Below are positions 1 to 9,879 of a DNA stretch of 64,000 nucleotides, piece by piece. Both the position numbers and the translations under genes were made by a program. This stretch comes from Pontibacter sp. FD36 (GTDB lineage: Bacteria > Bacteroidota > Bacteroidia > Cytophagales > Hymenobacteraceae): positions 62,001-126,000 of the forward strand of contig NZ_JADPMP010000003.1 in the NCBI RefSeq assembly GCF_015686655.1. Direction: 5' to 3'. How positions within the stretch are numbered: position 1 is the stretch's first letter; every line of letters begins with the position of its first letter. The notes under the pieces are model-generated. The model saw nothing but the letters and a program-made list of their open reading frames with translations, was not told where the DNA came from and ran no database searches.

Positions 1-330
1 GTAGTAGCGGGCCATAGGACCTATGTTATAAGTGTGGGTTATGGTTTTGTTGTCATAGAAATAAAACATACTGGAGCTACTGGGAGCAGATGTTCTTTCC
101 TCCCGATTTGAAGCATACTTATAGCCATAACTAAGGCCGACTACCAGTTTGTCTTTCAGGAAATAGCCCATAGAGGAGGAGGCTTCCAAAGAAGTAACAC
201 GGCTAAACTCGTCGGGTTTGGAAAAGCCCGCACCTGCATGTAGGGCGACAAGCTTGTTGCCTGTTTGGAGTTGGGCAAAGGCACTGCTGGCTACCAGCAT
301 CAGCAGCAAGAGGAGGTTTGTTGTTTTCAT
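1..330 (-). CDS. Outer-membrane beta-barrel-like protein, C-terminus cut by window edge
   Basis: The frame runs open from an ATG at 328-330 to base 1, giving 110 residues with no stop. The N-terminus is a clear signal peptide (MKTTNLLLLLMLVASSAFA, then Gln). The mature part has alternating polar and hydrophobic stretches with Gly and aromatic residues, such as SSMGYFLKDKLVVGLSYGYKY, as in small porin-like barrels that Bacteroidota secrete to the outer membrane. Function is unknown. It lies downstream of dnaK on the same strand, separated by the dnaK terminator, so it is probably transcribed separately. The family cannot be fixed without the missing C-terminus. Confidence 0.7.
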   Translation of the reverse strand, partial: MKTTNLLLLLMLVASSAFAQLQTGNKLVALHAGAGFSKPDEFSRVTSLEASSSMGYFLKDKLVVGLSYGYKYASNREERTSAPSSSSMFYFYDNKTITHTYNIGPMARYY

Positions 331-443
331 GGCTCAAAGATTTACCATGAAATATAGAAATAAATAAATGTTTTTTGGAAATCAGCAAAGGAAATATTTT
401 GAGGAAGACATCGGGCATTCTGCTGATCTTCAACAGGCTACCA

Positions 444-482
444 ACAAAAAAAATCCCCTGCCGAGAAACTCGACAGGGGATT
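444..482 (-). terminator. Rho-independent terminator of dnaK
   Basis: On the minus strand a stem AATCCCCTG(T/C)CGAG pairs across an AAA/TTT loop at 452-482 and is followed by a run of T (plus-strand A run 446-453). It begins about 20 bases after the dnaK stop codon. Confidence 0.85.
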
Positions 483-502
483 CCACTATTTTGAGTTAAT
501 GC

Positions 503-2434
503 TTATTTCTTACCGTCTACTTCTTCGTAGTCCACGTCGGTCACACCGCCGTCGTCAGTAGCAGCGCCCTGCGGACCGCCAGCCTGCTGGCCGTTTCCGG
601 CTGCACCAGCTGCGCCTTCCTGTCCGGCACCGGCTGCGTACATCTCCTGAGAGGCTGCCTGCCATGCGTTGTTCAGGCTTTCGATCGCTGCGTCAATTCC
701 GGCGATGTCCTTCGCACCGTGTGCTGTTCTGAGCTGACCCAGTGCACTCTCGATGTTAGACTTGTTGCCTTCCGACAGCTTGTCGCCATACTCTTTCAGC
801 TGCTTCTCGGTCTGGAAGATCATAGAGTCAGCTGCGTTCAGCTTCTCAATCTCTTCTTTCGCCTTCTTGTCAGCTTCGGCGTTGGCTTCAGCTTCCTGAC
901 GCATTTTCTCGATTTCCTGCTCGCTCAGACCAGAAGAAGCCTCAATGCGGATCTTCTGCTCTTTGCCAGTAGCTTTGTCCTTGGCAGTTACATGCAGGAT
1001 ACCGTTAGCATCGATATCGAAAATTACTTCGATTTGCGGAACGCCACGAGGTGCTGGTGGAATGCCATCCAGGTGGAAGCGACCGATCGTACGGTTGTCT
1101 TTCGCCATTGGGCGCTCACCTTGCAGTACGTGAATTTCTACCGATGGCTGGTTATCTGAAGCAGTTGAGAAAGTCTCGGACTTCTTCGTAGGGATAGTCG
1201 TGTTAGACTCAATCAGTTTGGTCATCACACCACCCATTGTCTCGATACCCAGTGAAAGCGGCGTTACGTCCAGCAGAAGTACGTCTTTTACTTCACCTGT
1301 CAGTACACCACCCTGAATCGCAGCACCGATGGCTACTACTTCATCCGGGTTCACACCTTTAGAAGGCTTCTTGCCGAAGAACTTCTCTACTTCTTCCTGT
1401 ACCTTAGGTATACGGGTAGAACCACCTACCAGAATCACCTCATCGATGTCAGAAGTTGACAGACCAGCGTCCTGAAGAGCTTTCTTGCAAGGCTCCATCG
1501 AGCGACGGATCAGGTCGTCAGACAGCTGCTCGAACTTAGCGCGAGTCAGTTTGCGTACCAAGTGCTTTGGCACACCATCCACCGGCATGATGTATGGCAG
1601 GTTGATCTCTGTTTCGTTAGAAGAAGAAAGCTCAATCTTCGCTTTCTCAGCAGCCTCTTTCAAGCGCTGCAGTGCCATTGGGTCTTTGCGCAGATCCAGG
1701 CCTTCGTCGTTCTTAAACTCGTCGGCCAACCAGTTGATGATCACCTGGTCAAAGTCGTCTCCACCAAGGTGGGTGTCACCGTTAGTCGAAAGTACTTCAA
1801 ACACGCCGTCACCCAGCTCCAGGATAGAGATATCAAATGTACCGCCACCAAGGTCGAATACTGCGATCTTCTGGTCTTTGTGTTTTTTGTCGAGGCCGTA
1901 AGCAAGCGCTGCCGCTGTAGGCTCGTTGATGATACGCTTCACTTCAAGGCCTGCGATCTGACCAGCTTCTTTCGTTGCCTGGCGCTGTGCATCGTTAAAG
2001 TAGGCAGGAACGGTGATAACCGCTTCTGTTACCGTCGTGCCCAGGTAGTCTTCTGCAGTAGCCTTCATTTTCTGAAGTACCATTGCCGAAATCTCTTGAG
2101 GTGTGTACTGGCGGTCGCCAATCTCTACACGCACGGTGTTGTTACCACCCTGGATCACTTTGTAAGACACCTGCTTGGACTCTTCGCTTACTTCATTGTA
2201 GCTGTGGCCCATGAAGCGCTTGATCGAAGCGATCGTGTTCTGTGGGTTTGTGATTGCCTGACGTTTGGCAGGGTCACCTACCTTACGCTCGCCTTTACCG
2301 CCGTCCAGAAACGCGACGATAGACGGAGTAGTTCTGCGGCCTTCGCTGTTAGGAATAACCACCGGCTCGTTACCTTCCATTACGGCAACGCAGGAGTTGG
2401 TTGTACCTAAGTCAATACCAATTATCTTTCCCAT
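503..2434 (-). CDS. dnaK: Molecular chaperone DnaK (Hsp70)
   Basis: This 643-residue protein is a full-length Hsp70 and acts in the cytoplasm as an ATP-dependent folding chaperone with DnaJ and GrpE. The N-terminal ATPase domain starts with the phosphate-binding motif [13 protein letters not shown] and contains [15 protein letters not shown] and the [10 protein letters not shown] adenosine motif. The substrate-binding domain follows from about residue 390 ([17 protein letters not shown]). A helical lid leads to a Gly/Ala/Gln-rich linker and a C-terminus ending in DYEEVDGKK. No dnaJ or grpE lies nearby, so it is a single-gene unit here. It contains no copy of the CAGGTATA word, only one seven-base version near 1405. 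Confidence 0.98.
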   Translation of the reverse strand: MGKIIGIDLGTTNSCVAVMEGNEPVVIPNSEGRRTTPSIVAFLDGGKGERKVGDPAKRQAITNPQNTIASIKRFMGHSYNEVSEESKQVSYKVIQGGNNTVRVEIGDRQYTPQEISAMVLQKMKATAEDYLGTTVTEAVITVPAYFNDAQRQATKEAGQIAGLEVKRIINEPTAAALAYGLDKKHKDQKIAVFDLGGGTFDISILELGDGVFEVLSTNGDTHLGGDDFDQVIINWLADEFKNDEGLDLRKDPMALQRLKEAAEKAKIELSSSNETEINLPYIMPVDGVPKHLVRKLTRAKFEQLSDDLIRRSMEPCKKALQDAGLSTSDIDEVILVGGSTRIPKVQEEVEKFFGKKPSKGVNPDEVVAIGAAIQGGVLTGEVKDVLLLDVTPLSLGIETMGGVMTKLIESNTTIPTKKSETFSTASDNQPSVEIHVLQGERPMAKDNRTIGRFHLDGIPPAPRGVPQIEVIFDIDANGILHVTAKDKATGKEQKIRIEASSGLSEQEIEKMRQEAEANAEADKKAKEEIEKLNAADSMIFQTEKQLKEYGDKLSEGNKSNIESALGQLRTAHGAKDIAGIDAAIESLNNAWQAASQEMYAAGAGQEGAAGAAGNGQQAGGPQGAATDDGGVTDVDYEEVDGKK

Positions 2435-2548
2435 TCTATAGTTTTATAATGATTCGATTACAATTTCTTTTTACTGTTGGTAGCACTATTACAAGGGATG
2501 TGCCAAGGCGATATATAGCTGTTTTGCCTGTCATTCTGTCACAGGATG

Positions 2549-2563
2549 AGGTATGCTATACCT
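2549..2563. repeat. 15-base inverted repeat AGGTATGCTATACCT, copy 1
   Basis: The sequence is AGGTAT, GCT, ATACCT, so the arms are perfect complements. An identical 15-mer occurs at 33354-33368, also at a gene border. Each arm is nearly the over-used word CAGGTATA. Confidence 0.7.
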
Positions 2564-2723
2564 TGTTTGTCTGACCATGCAACAGGTGCCCCGCTCGTGT
2601 GCGACATAATTACTGCAGTATTGGTACTGTGTTGCTTCGCTGTAGGTTCTAAAATAAAGCACTCCTCTGGAGCTAATCATGCGGTGCTGCTTTTGGGCCA
2701 CCGAACCTTGGGTGTTCATCAAT

Positions 2724-2800
2724 TGTCATCCTGAAAGAATGGAGAGATCTGAAACATGGCTGTGCCTAAACAGGGTGCCGGATCTCTCTTATGGAGAAAT
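2724..2800. repeat. TGTCATCCTGAAAG-type dispersed intergenic repeat with internal hairpin
   Basis: The segment starts TGTCATCCTGAAAGAATGG and contains GAGAGATC at 2742-2749, complementary to GATCTCTC at 2781-2788. Related starts occur at 18948, 59261 and 59758 in this window. Similar GTCAT...GAGAAATCT repeats are widespread in Bacteroidota intergenic DNA. Confidence 0.6.
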
Positions 2801-2938
2801 AAAGCAGCATCAAGTTTAAGGTGAGGGTATTGGGTGAGGAAGCAGGTTGCTACAGCGAGTCCGTTTGCTTTTTTAGCTAAACTTTTATAAATCAGAAGTT
2901 CAAACAAACTGATCCAAAACCTTTTCGCTCACCTTTAC

Positions 2939-5900
2939 ATGAAAAGCACCTTTCTTAGAACTGGCACAACGGCTTGTCTGCTGCTGGCACTGACCATGTC
3001 GTCGCCGGAGGCGGTGGCCCAGAAACAGAAGCCACGCACAAGCAAACAAAAAGAAGCAGCTGCCCCTTACGAAGCCAAGCTATATAATGGCATGACCTGG
3101 CGCTCCATCGGCCCTTTCCGGGGCGGACGTTCCGCTACCGTGACAGGCGTGCCCGGTAAACCAAACCTTTACTACATGGGCACCGTGGGTGGCGGCGTAT
3201 GGCGCACCACCGATGGCGGCTCTACTTGGGAGAACATTTCCGACGGCTTCTTCGGTGGGTCCATCGGTGCCGTGGCGGTAAGCGAAGCTGACCCGAATGT
3301 GATCTATGTAGGCGAAGGGGAGAAGACGGTGCGCGGTAACGTGTCATCGGGGCATGGGATGTGGCGCTCCGTAGACGCCGGCAAGACCTGGGAGCAGATC
3401 GGCCTGAAGGATTCGAAGCATATCGGCCGCATTCGCATTCACCCGACAAATCCGGATATTGTATATGTGGCTGTGATGGGTGACCTGTACAAGTCGCACG
3501 AAGAACGGGGCGTGTTCAAAAGCACGGACGGTGGCAAAACCTGGAAGAAGACCTTGTTTGCCAACAAAGATGCTGGTGCCGTTGACCTGATCATCGATCC
3601 GAACAACCCGCGTCACCTGTACGCCACTACCTGGAACGTGCGCCGCAGCCCGTATAGTCTGTCTTCCGGCGGACCGGGCTCCGGCATCTGGAAAAGTACC
3701 GACGGCGGTGACACCTGGAAAGATATCTCAAAAAACGAAGGTCTGCCAAAAGGTACACTGGGCATCATTGGTGTGACAGTATCACCGGTTAACTCCAACC
3801 GTGTGTTTGCGATGGTGGAAGCCGATGAAGGCGGTCTGTTCCGTTCCGACGACAGCGGCCTGACCTGGAAGAAGATGAACGATGACCGCAATCTGCGTCA
3901 GCGGGCCTGGTATTATACCCGCGTATATGCCGACCCGAAAGACGAGGACGTGGTATACGTGCTGAACGTGGCTTATCACCGCAGCAAGGACGGTGGCAAA
4001 ACCTTTACATCCGCCTACGCCGGTCACGCTGATCACCACGACCTCTGGATCGCTCCTGAGAATCCGTCGCGTATGGTGATTGCCGACGACGGCGGGGCGC
4101 AGGTAACCTCGGACGGCGGCATGAACTGGAGTACGATGAACAACCAGCCGACCGGACAGTTTTACCGCGTCGTGACCGACAACCACTTCCCGTACCGCAT
4201 TTATGGTGCGCAGCAGGATAATTCTACGGTACGTATCAGTCACCGCTCTGCTGGTTGGGGGATTACGGAAGATGATTGGGAAGAAACAGCCGGTTCAGAG
4301 AGTGCGCATTTGGCCGTGAATCCGGAGAATCCGGAGATTGTGTACGGCGGTAACTACGGCGGTTTTTTGTCACGTGTGGACCACAGCAATGGGCAGGAAA
4401 GGGTAATCAACGTTTGGCCGGACAATCCGATGGGGCATGGCGCCGAAGGCATGAAGTACCGTTTCCAGTGGAATTTCCCGATCATGTTTTCGCCCAACGA
4501 CCCGAAGAAACTCTACACCACCTCCAACCACGTGCATGTGACCTACAACGAAGGGCAGTCCTGGGAAACTATCAGCCCGGACCTGACCCGCAATGACTCA
4601 ACCAAATTAGGACCGTCTGGTGGACCGATCACCAAAGACAATACCAGTGTGGAGTACTACGGCACCATCTTCGCCATTAACGAGTCACCGGTAGAGCCGG
4701 GCGTGATCTGGACTGGTTCGGATGATGGCCTGATCCACGTGACGCGCGACAATGGCAAGAGCTGGACCAAAGTGCAGCCAAAGGGTATGCCGGAATGGAT
4801 TCAGATCAACAGCATTGAGGCGCATCCGACTCAAAAGGGTGCCGCTTATGTGGCTGCTACTATGTACAAGTCCGGCGACTTCAGCCCATACCTGTACAAG
4901 ACAACCGACTATGGCAAGACCTGGACAAAGATCACGACCGGTATACCTGGGCACCACTTCACCCGTGTGGTGCGCGCCGATCCGAAACGAAATGGCTTGC
5001 TGTACGCCGGTACGGAGTATGGCATGTATGTGTCGTTCAACGACGGACAGAGCTGGCAGCCGTTCCAGCTGAACCTGCCGATTGTGCCGATCACGGACCT
5101 GACCATCAAAAACGACAACCTGATTGCCGCTACGCAGGGCCGAAGCTTCTGGATTATTGACGATTTAACGCCACTGCACCAGCTAAAGGAAGGTATAGCG
5201 AAGAGCAAGTTCCACCTGTACCAGCCGCTGGATACTTACAAAATGGACGGCGGTAACCGGGGCCTTTCCAAGACTGCCGGCGAAAACCACCCGGGCGGTG
5301 TAATGGTGCACTATTACCTGCCACAGAAACCGGATTCTGCTACCGTAGTGCAGTTAGAGATCATGGATCAAAACGGTAAGCTGATTCGCAGCTATGCCAG
5401 TAATGCGAAAGAGAAAAAGGACCAGTTGGCCGTGAAGGAAGGTATGAACCGCTACGTGTGGGACATGCGCTACCCGGAGGCCAGCCGTTTCGAGGGCATC
5501 ATCCTGTGGGGGGGTGGCCTGCAGGGACCTAAGGCTATACCTGGAAACTACAAAGCCAAGCTGATGGTGAACAAAGAGAGCCAGGAAACAGCCTTCACAA
5601 TTCTGCCAGATCCGCGCACCAAAGCCACACCGGAAGACAGGGCGGCGCAGTTCAACTTCCTGACCGAGGTGCGCGATAAACTGACCGAAACGCATGATGC
5701 GATCAAAGACATCCGCACCATGCGGGCACAGCTCAACACGCTCAAAGGCAACCTGAAAGGACAGAAGAACTACAAAGACGTGGTAGAGTCTGCCACCGCG
5801 ATCGACAAAAAAATCACGGCCATTGAAGAGGCGCTGTACCAGACGAAGAACCGAAGCGGTCAGGACCCGCTCAACTTCCCGATTCGCCTGAACAACAAAC

Positions 5901-6124
5901 TGGCGAACCTGGTGGGGCAGGTGAGCACTGGCGACTTCCGTCCGACTGATCAGGCTTATGCTTTCAAAAAGGAAATCACTGCCCAGATCGACGAGCAGCT
6001 TAATCTGTTTAAGCAGGTACAAACACAGGATGTGCCAGCACTGAACAGACTGGTGAAGGAAAAAGGTGTAGATGCGATCTCGGTGAAGAAAGCAGAAGCG
6101 GCTCCGGCAACAGGATCTTTGTAA
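2939..6124 (+). CDS. Secreted BNR-repeat (VPS10/sortilin-like beta-propeller) protein
   Basis: This 1061-residue protein begins with a signal peptide (through about residue 28, ending SPEAVAQ). It carries about eleven Asp-box (BNR) motifs of the S-x-D-x-G-x-T-W type, for example RTTDGGSTW, KSTDGGKTW, KSTDGGDTW, RSDDSGLTW and KTTDYGKTW, spread over residues 80-720. This predicts one or two large beta-propellers outside the inner membrane. A FlgD-like Ig segment around residues 780-900 and a helical, coiled-coil-like tail of about 130 residues follow. Such proteins are often annotated as glycosyl hydrolase or VPS10-domain protein, but I see no catalytic sialidase signature. It is a paralogue of the gene at 12096-15032, with a C-terminal tail that the other lacks. 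Confidence 0.85.
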   Translation: MKSTFLRTGTTACLLLALTMSSPEAVAQKQKPRTSKQKEAAAPYEAKLYNGMTWRSIGPFRGGRSATVTGVPGKPNLYYMGTVGGGVWRTTDGGSTWENISDGFFGGSIGAVAVSEADPNVIYVGEGEKTVRGNVSSGHGMWRSVDAGKTWEQIGLKDSKHIGRIRIHPTNPDIVYVAVMGDLYKSHEERGVFKSTDGGKTWKKTLFANKDAGAVDLIIDPNNPRHLYATTWNVRRSPYSLSSGGPGSGIWKSTDGGDTWKDISKNEGLPKGTLGIIGVTVSPVNSNRVFAMVEADEGGLFRSDDSGLTWKKMNDDRNLRQRAWYYTRVYADPKDEDVVYVLNVAYHRSKDGGKTFTSAYAGHADHHDLWIAPENPSRMVIADDGGAQVTSDGGMNWSTMNNQPTGQFYRVVTDNHFPYRIYGAQQDNSTVRISHRSAGWGITEDDWEETAGSESAHLAVNPENPEIVYGGNYGGFLSRVDHSNGQERVINVWPDNPMGHGAEGMKYRFQWNFPIMFSPNDPKKLYTTSNHVHVTYNEGQSWETISPDLTRNDSTKLGPSGGPITKDNTSVEYYGTIFAINESPVEPGVIWTGSDDGLIHVTRDNGKSWTKVQPKGMPEWIQINSIEAHPTQKGAAYVAATMYKSGDFSPYLYKTTDYGKTWTKITTGIPGHHFTRVVRADPKRNGLLYAGTEYGMYVSFNDGQSWQPFQLNLPIVPITDLTIKNDNLIAATQGRSFWIIDDLTPLHQLKEGIAKSKFHLYQPLDTYKMDGGNRGLSKTAGENHPGGVMVHYYLPQKPDSATVVQLEIMDQNGKLIRSYASNAKEKKDQLAVKEGMNRYVWDMRYPEASRFEGIILWGGGLQGPKAIPGNYKAKLMVNKESQETAFTILPDPRTKATPEDRAAQFNFLTEVRDKLTETHDAIKDIRTMRAQLNTLKGNLKGQKNYKDVVESATAIDKKITAIEEALYQTKNRSGQDPLNFPIRLNNKLANLVGQVSTGDFRPTDQAYAFKKEITAQIDEQLNLFKQVQTQDVPALNRLVKEKGVDAISVKKAEAAPATGSL

Positions 6125-6150
6125 GGTATAGCCTGTACCTATAAATAACG

Positions 6151-6189
6151 AAAGCCCTGCCAGGAATGGCAGGGCTTTCTATTTTGTTC
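6151..6189 (+). terminator. Terminator after the BNR protein gene
   Basis: AAAGCCCTGCCA and TGGCAGGGCTTT form a near-perfect stem at 6151-6178, followed by CTATTTTG. It lies 26 bases after the stop codon. Confidence 0.85.
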
Positions 6190-6276
6190 GTGTTGCAAAC
6201 TGATGTTGTTAAAAAGCAGGATGCGCTATTCTCAAATGACAGGTATAGGTGCCGGAGTCAGGTATAGCTGAAGGAC

Positions 6277-6747
6277 CTATTGCTTCTCCACCACCAATTG
6301 TGCTTTTTGCACTTCGCCTTCGTGTGCCTGGCCAGGGTATGGCTTCACATCTTTTAGGGTGAATTTGTAACTGACATCGCCAACTGCAGCTTCTACGGTA
6401 TGGGTTTCTCTGGCTGCCTCCGTACCGCAGTCTCCAATGCAGAGTGTGATATTTTCATTCACGCCCTGACTGTTGGAGGCCCGCAGCGCAACACTGGCAT
6501 TGCCTGCTGTCACGCAATTAACATCGGTGGGGCAGCGGGAGTCTTCAATACTTTTCAAAGCCACGATCAGGCGGCGGGGCACTTCCTCGCCGTACAACGT
6601 AATTTGCCCGTACTGCTGCAGGAGCGCCTCCTGACCGAACTTCAGGTCGTCGGTATCTTTTTTGAACTCCGTGGTTTCATAGGACTCGTCCTGTTGGCAT
6701 TGCGTAAAGAGCGCCAGGGCCAGGAGTGGATAGAAAAGTTTAATCAT
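6277..6747 (-). CDS. Lipoprotein of unknown function with a Cys-rich central motif
   Basis: From the ATG at 6745-6747 the product has 156 residues and starts MIKLFYPLLALALFTQC, a lipoprotein signal with the lipid-bearing Cys at position 17. A TTG six codons upstream could also start it, but the ATG fits the signal peptide better. The central region DSRCPTDVNCVTAGNASV, followed by CIGDCG, resembles a Cys-containing motif seen in many small secreted proteins of unknown function. The rest is predicted beta-rich. It stands alone between a terminator on the left and the divergent PepSY gene on the right. Confidence 0.8.
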   Translation of the reverse strand: MIKLFYPLLALALFTQCQQDESYETTEFKKDTDDLKFGQEALLQQYGQITLYGEEVPRRLIVALKSIEDSRCPTDVNCVTAGNASVALRASNSQGVNENITLCIGDCGTEAARETHTVEAAVGDVSYKFTLKDVKPYPGQAHEGEVQKAQLVVEKQ

Positions 6748-6893
6748 AGTAGTATAGTTTTTCAACCGTAAGAGTCTCTAAAACGGGGAATGGTTGCAAT
6801 TAGTATCTAAACTTTAAAGACTGGTGTCGCCACATTGTTTATCTGCCGCAATTGTTGGATATTGGGCTTTCATACCTATTCTGATCTATCTAC

Positions 6894-7460
6894 GTGAGTA
6901 CCAGTACTGCCACCCTTGTAAAACAGAAAATAAAAACGCTTGCCGAACGGCTGCGTAATTTCCGGGTGTATCACCGCTACCTGGGGCTGATTCTGGGCGT
7001 GTTTATCCTGATAAGCAGTATAACAGGTATACTGCTGGGCTGGAAAAAAGACGTGGACCTGCTGCAGCCGCCTACTCAAAAAGGAGCCAGCACAGACCTG
7101 CAACAATGGCTGCCGTTGGCCGAACTGTCAGCACGTTCGCTCGCCGGCCTGGACTCGGCAGCGGCAATCGACAACAACCCTATTGACCGCATAGAGGCTA
7201 GGCTGGACAAAGGCATCGTCAAGACTATTTTCAAGGAAGGAAGCTGGGAAGTGCAGCTGGATGCCAGCACCGGCAAAGTGCTCTCCGTGGCACGCCGCCA
7301 TTCTGACTGGATCGAGAAAGTGCACGATGGCTCCATCATCAGTGATTTCTTTAAGTTGATTTCAATGAATGTGCTGGGATTTGGACTACTGTTCCTCTCT
7401 ATCACAGGGTTCTTCCTGTGGTTTTATCCAAAACAGATCAGAAAGATCAAGAGCGAGTAA
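6894..7460 (+). CDS. PepSY-associated transmembrane protein
   Basis: The start is GTG at 6894; the next in-frame ATG lies far inside the gene. The 188 residues contain a transmembrane helix near the N-terminus (about 29-49, YLGLILGVFILISSITGILL) after the motif RVYHRYLG. A periplasmic PepSY-like domain follows (about 60-140, with WEVQLDASTGKVLSV) and then a second helix (about 160-178, LGFGLLFLSITGFFLWFYP). This is the PepSY_TM architecture usually found beside TonB receptors for iron compounds, where such proteins are thought to act in reductive release of iron at the inner membrane. The stop is 5 bases before the TonB receptor start, so the two form an operon. Confidence 0.88.
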   Translation: MSTSTATLVKQKIKTLAERLRNFRVYHRYLGLILGVFILISSITGILLGWKKDVDLLQPPTQKGASTDLQQWLPLAELSARSLAGLDSAAAIDNNPIDRIEARLDKGIVKTIFKEGSWEVQLDASTGKVLSVARRHSDWIEKVHDGSIISDFFKLISMNVLGFGLLFLSITGFFLWFYPKQIRKIKSE

Positions 7461-7465
7461 ACTGC

Positions 7466-9877
7466 ATGAAAAAGCTCCTGCATTTGATGGGATGGCTGTG
7501 CTTGCTCAACACTCCCACGTTCGGGCAAATCCTGACCGTGAAAGATCAGGTCACGCATCAGCCCCTAGAGATGGTGCAGCTTTACAGCAAACGTTCCGAC
7601 CAAATCAGCTTTACTGACAGTAAAGGGCAGGTAGACATCAGTTCGTTCAAAGGCCTCGATAGTCTGGTGGTCCGCTTGGTGGGTTATGATCAGAAAATCT
7701 TGTCTTACGGGCAACTAGAACGGAAGGGCTTTCAGCTATACCTGCGCGAAAACAACATTTCCCTGCGCACCGTGGTGGTTTCGGCTACCCGATGGCAGCA
7801 GGACGCCAAGGAAGTGCCGCAGCGCGTGAGCACCATCAAGCCCAAAGATGTGCTGCTGCAGCAACCGCAGACTGCCGCCGACATGCTGGGGCAGGCAGGG
7901 GAGGTATTTATCCAGAAAAGTCAGGGTGGAGGCGGAAGCCCTATGATCCGCGGATTTGCAACTAATCGGGTATTGCTTGCCGTGGACGGTGTGCGCATGA
8001 ACACGGCCATTTTCCGGAGCGGCAATCTGCAGAATGTTATTTCCCTTGATCCTTTCGCCACAGAAAAAACAGAAGTGATGTTCGGACCGGGCTCCGTCAT
8101 GTACGGCAGCGATGCCATTGGCGGCGTGATGAACTTCTATACCTTATCACCGAAGTTTTCGGCAGACGCATCACCGTTGATCAAAGGCAGCGCTGCCGTT
8201 CGATGGTCTTCAGCCAACTACGAGAAAACCGGCCACCTCGATCTAAGTTACAGCCTGAAAAAATGGGCTTTCCTGACCAGCGCAACCTTCAGCGATTACG
8301 GCGACCTGACAATGGGATCAAATGGGCCGGATGATTACCTGTGGAAAGAGTATGTGCGCAGCCACAATGGACAGGATGAAGTGATTACTAATTCTGATCC
8401 GGAGCGACAGGTGTACACGGGCTACGACCAGTTGAACCTGATGCAGAAGATCAGGTATAGGCCCAGCAACAAATGGGAATTGCGGTACGGTTTCCATTAC
8501 TCCACCACCTCCGATGTGCCCCGCTACGACCGCCTGATCCTGTACCGAAATGGCAGACTGCGCTCGGCGGAGTGGTACTACGGTCCGCAGGTATGGTTGA
8601 TGAACAACCTGCAGGCAACGCACCAGTCTAGCAACATGCTGTTTGATCAAGTGAACATCACCTTGGCGCATCAGCTTTTTGAGGAAAGTCGTCACAACCG
8701 CGACTTTGGCAAGCCGGTCCGGTATGACCGATTCGAAAAAGTTAATGCCTACTCCGCCAATCTTGACTTTGAAAAGGCACTAGACCGGCGGCACCACCTG
8801 TTTTATGGTCTGGAGGCGATCTATAATAAAGTGAACTCCACTGGCACAGACGAGAATACCAGCACGGGTAGTTCGGTGCCTGGCTCGTCCCGGTATCCGG
8901 ACGGGGCTGACTGGAGCTCCTACGCCGCTTTCCTGACATACCGCTTTAAGGCTGGCGAGCAATTTACGGTGCTTACCGGTGCCAGGTATAACCATGTTTT
9001 ACTGCATGCAGCTTTCGACAAGAGTTTCTATGATCTCCCTTTCGCTTCCGCCGATATAAACAAAGGGGCTGTGACCGGAAGCGCAGGTATGGTGTATAGC
9101 CCGCAGCCAAGCTGGCAGCTGAGTACTAACTTATCCACGGGTTTTCGCTCCCCGAATGTGGACGACATCGGTAAGATTTTCGATTCCGCGCCGGGGCTGG
9201 TTGTAGTGCCGAACCCGGACCTGAAACCGGAGTACGCCTACAATGCGGACCTGGGATTTGCTAAAACATTCGGAGAGGTACTCAAATTGGATGCGACTGC
9301 TTTCTATACCTATCTACAGGATGCGCTGGTGCGACGAGACTATACCTTAAACGGCAACAACAGCATCGAATATGAGGGAGAACTGAGCCAAATGCAGGCA
9401 ATTCAAAATGCCGCCTTCGCCAGGGTGTGGGGTGTACAGGCAGGTATAGAACTGAAATTACCGGCTGGTTTTGGTCTCACCTCCAGGTATAGCGTGCAGC
9501 GTGGGCGGGAAGAACTGGATAATGGAACAGAAGCTCCCTTGCGCCATGCCGCCCCTGCTTTCGGAACAACCCGGTTGACCTATAGCCGCAACCGTTTCAA
9601 GGCAGATCTATACGCCGTGTATAATGGAGCGATCAGGTATAGCCAGCTGGCACCCGAAGAGCAGGACAAAGCTTACCTGTATGCTAGTGATGAAAACGGG
9701 AGTCCTTACAGCCCGGCCTGGACTACGCTCAACCTGAAGGTGCTCTACCAACTGAACCGGCACCTGTCGCTGAGTGGAGGGATAGAGAACATCACCGACA
9801 AGCGTTACCGGCCTTATTCCTCAGGTATAGCCGCTCCGGGCAGAAACTTTGTGCTGTCTGTGCGGGCTACTATTTAA
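7466..9877 (+). CDS. TonB-dependent outer-membrane receptor, probably for haem or another iron complex
   Basis: The start is ATG at 7466, because it opens a signal peptide (MKKLLHLMGWLCLLNTPTFG, then Gln); an upstream in-frame ATG at 7418 overlaps the PepSY gene. The 803 residues comprise a carboxypeptidase-like regulatory domain (about 22-100), the TonB plug (about 110-230, with SPMIRGFATNRVLLAVDGVR and YGSDAIGGVMNF) and a 22-strand barrel ending in GRNFVLSVRATI. The plug resembles receptors of the haemoglobin/transferrin type. The receptor would import its ligand across the outer membrane using TonB energy. The PepSY partner 5 bases upstream supports iron as the cargo. The gene has six copies of the CAGGTATA word, several read as Arg-Tyr-Ser or Arg-Tyr-Arg. 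Confidence 0.9.
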   Translation: MKKLLHLMGWLCLLNTPTFGQILTVKDQVTHQPLEMVQLYSKRSDQISFTDSKGQVDISSFKGLDSLVVRLVGYDQKILSYGQLERKGFQLYLRENNISLRTVVVSATRWQQDAKEVPQRVSTIKPKDVLLQQPQTAADMLGQAGEVFIQKSQGGGGSPMIRGFATNRVLLAVDGVRMNTAIFRSGNLQNVISLDPFATEKTEVMFGPGSVMYGSDAIGGVMNFYTLSPKFSADASPLIKGSAAVRWSSANYEKTGHLDLSYSLKKWAFLTSATFSDYGDLTMGSNGPDDYLWKEYVRSHNGQDEVITNSDPERQVYTGYDQLNLMQKIRYRPSNKWELRYGFHYSTTSDVPRYDRLILYRNGRLRSAEWYYGPQVWLMNNLQATHQSSNMLFDQVNITLAHQLFEESRHNRDFGKPVRYDRFEKVNAYSANLDFEKALDRRHHLFYGLEAIYNKVNSTGTDENTSTGSSVPGSSRYPDGADWSSYAAFLTYRFKAGEQFTVLTGARYNHVLLHAAFDKSFYDLPFASADINKGAVTGSAGMVYSPQPSWQLSTNLSTGFRSPNVDDIGKIFDSAPGLVVVPNPDLKPEYAYNADLGFAKTFGEVLKLDATAFYTYLQDALVRRDYTLNGNNSIEYEGELSQMQAIQNAAFARVWGVQAGIELKLPAGFGLTSRYSVQRGREELDNGTEAPLRHAAPAFGTTRLTYSRNRFKADLYAVYNGAIRYSQLAPEEQDKAYLYASDENGSPYSPAWTTLNLKVLYQLNRHLSLSGGIENITDKRYRPYSSGIAAPGRNFVLSVRATI

Positions 9878-9879
9878 GC

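Larger units (their letters stand above)
2435..2938. other. 504-base intergenic region between divergent dnaK and BNR protein genes
   Basis: This spacer must hold the promoters of both divergent genes, but I see no convincing TTTG/TAnnTTTG pair. It holds the 15-base inverted repeat at 2549-2563 and a TGTCATCC-type dispersed repeat at 2724-2800. Short open frames here overlap these repeats and have no coding support. Confidence 0.6.

Noticed and set aside
719-2410. Long open frames on the plus strand inside dnaK (146 and 282 codons)
   Set aside because: They are antisense shadows: dnaK is certain, and the frames show no conserved motif or start context.
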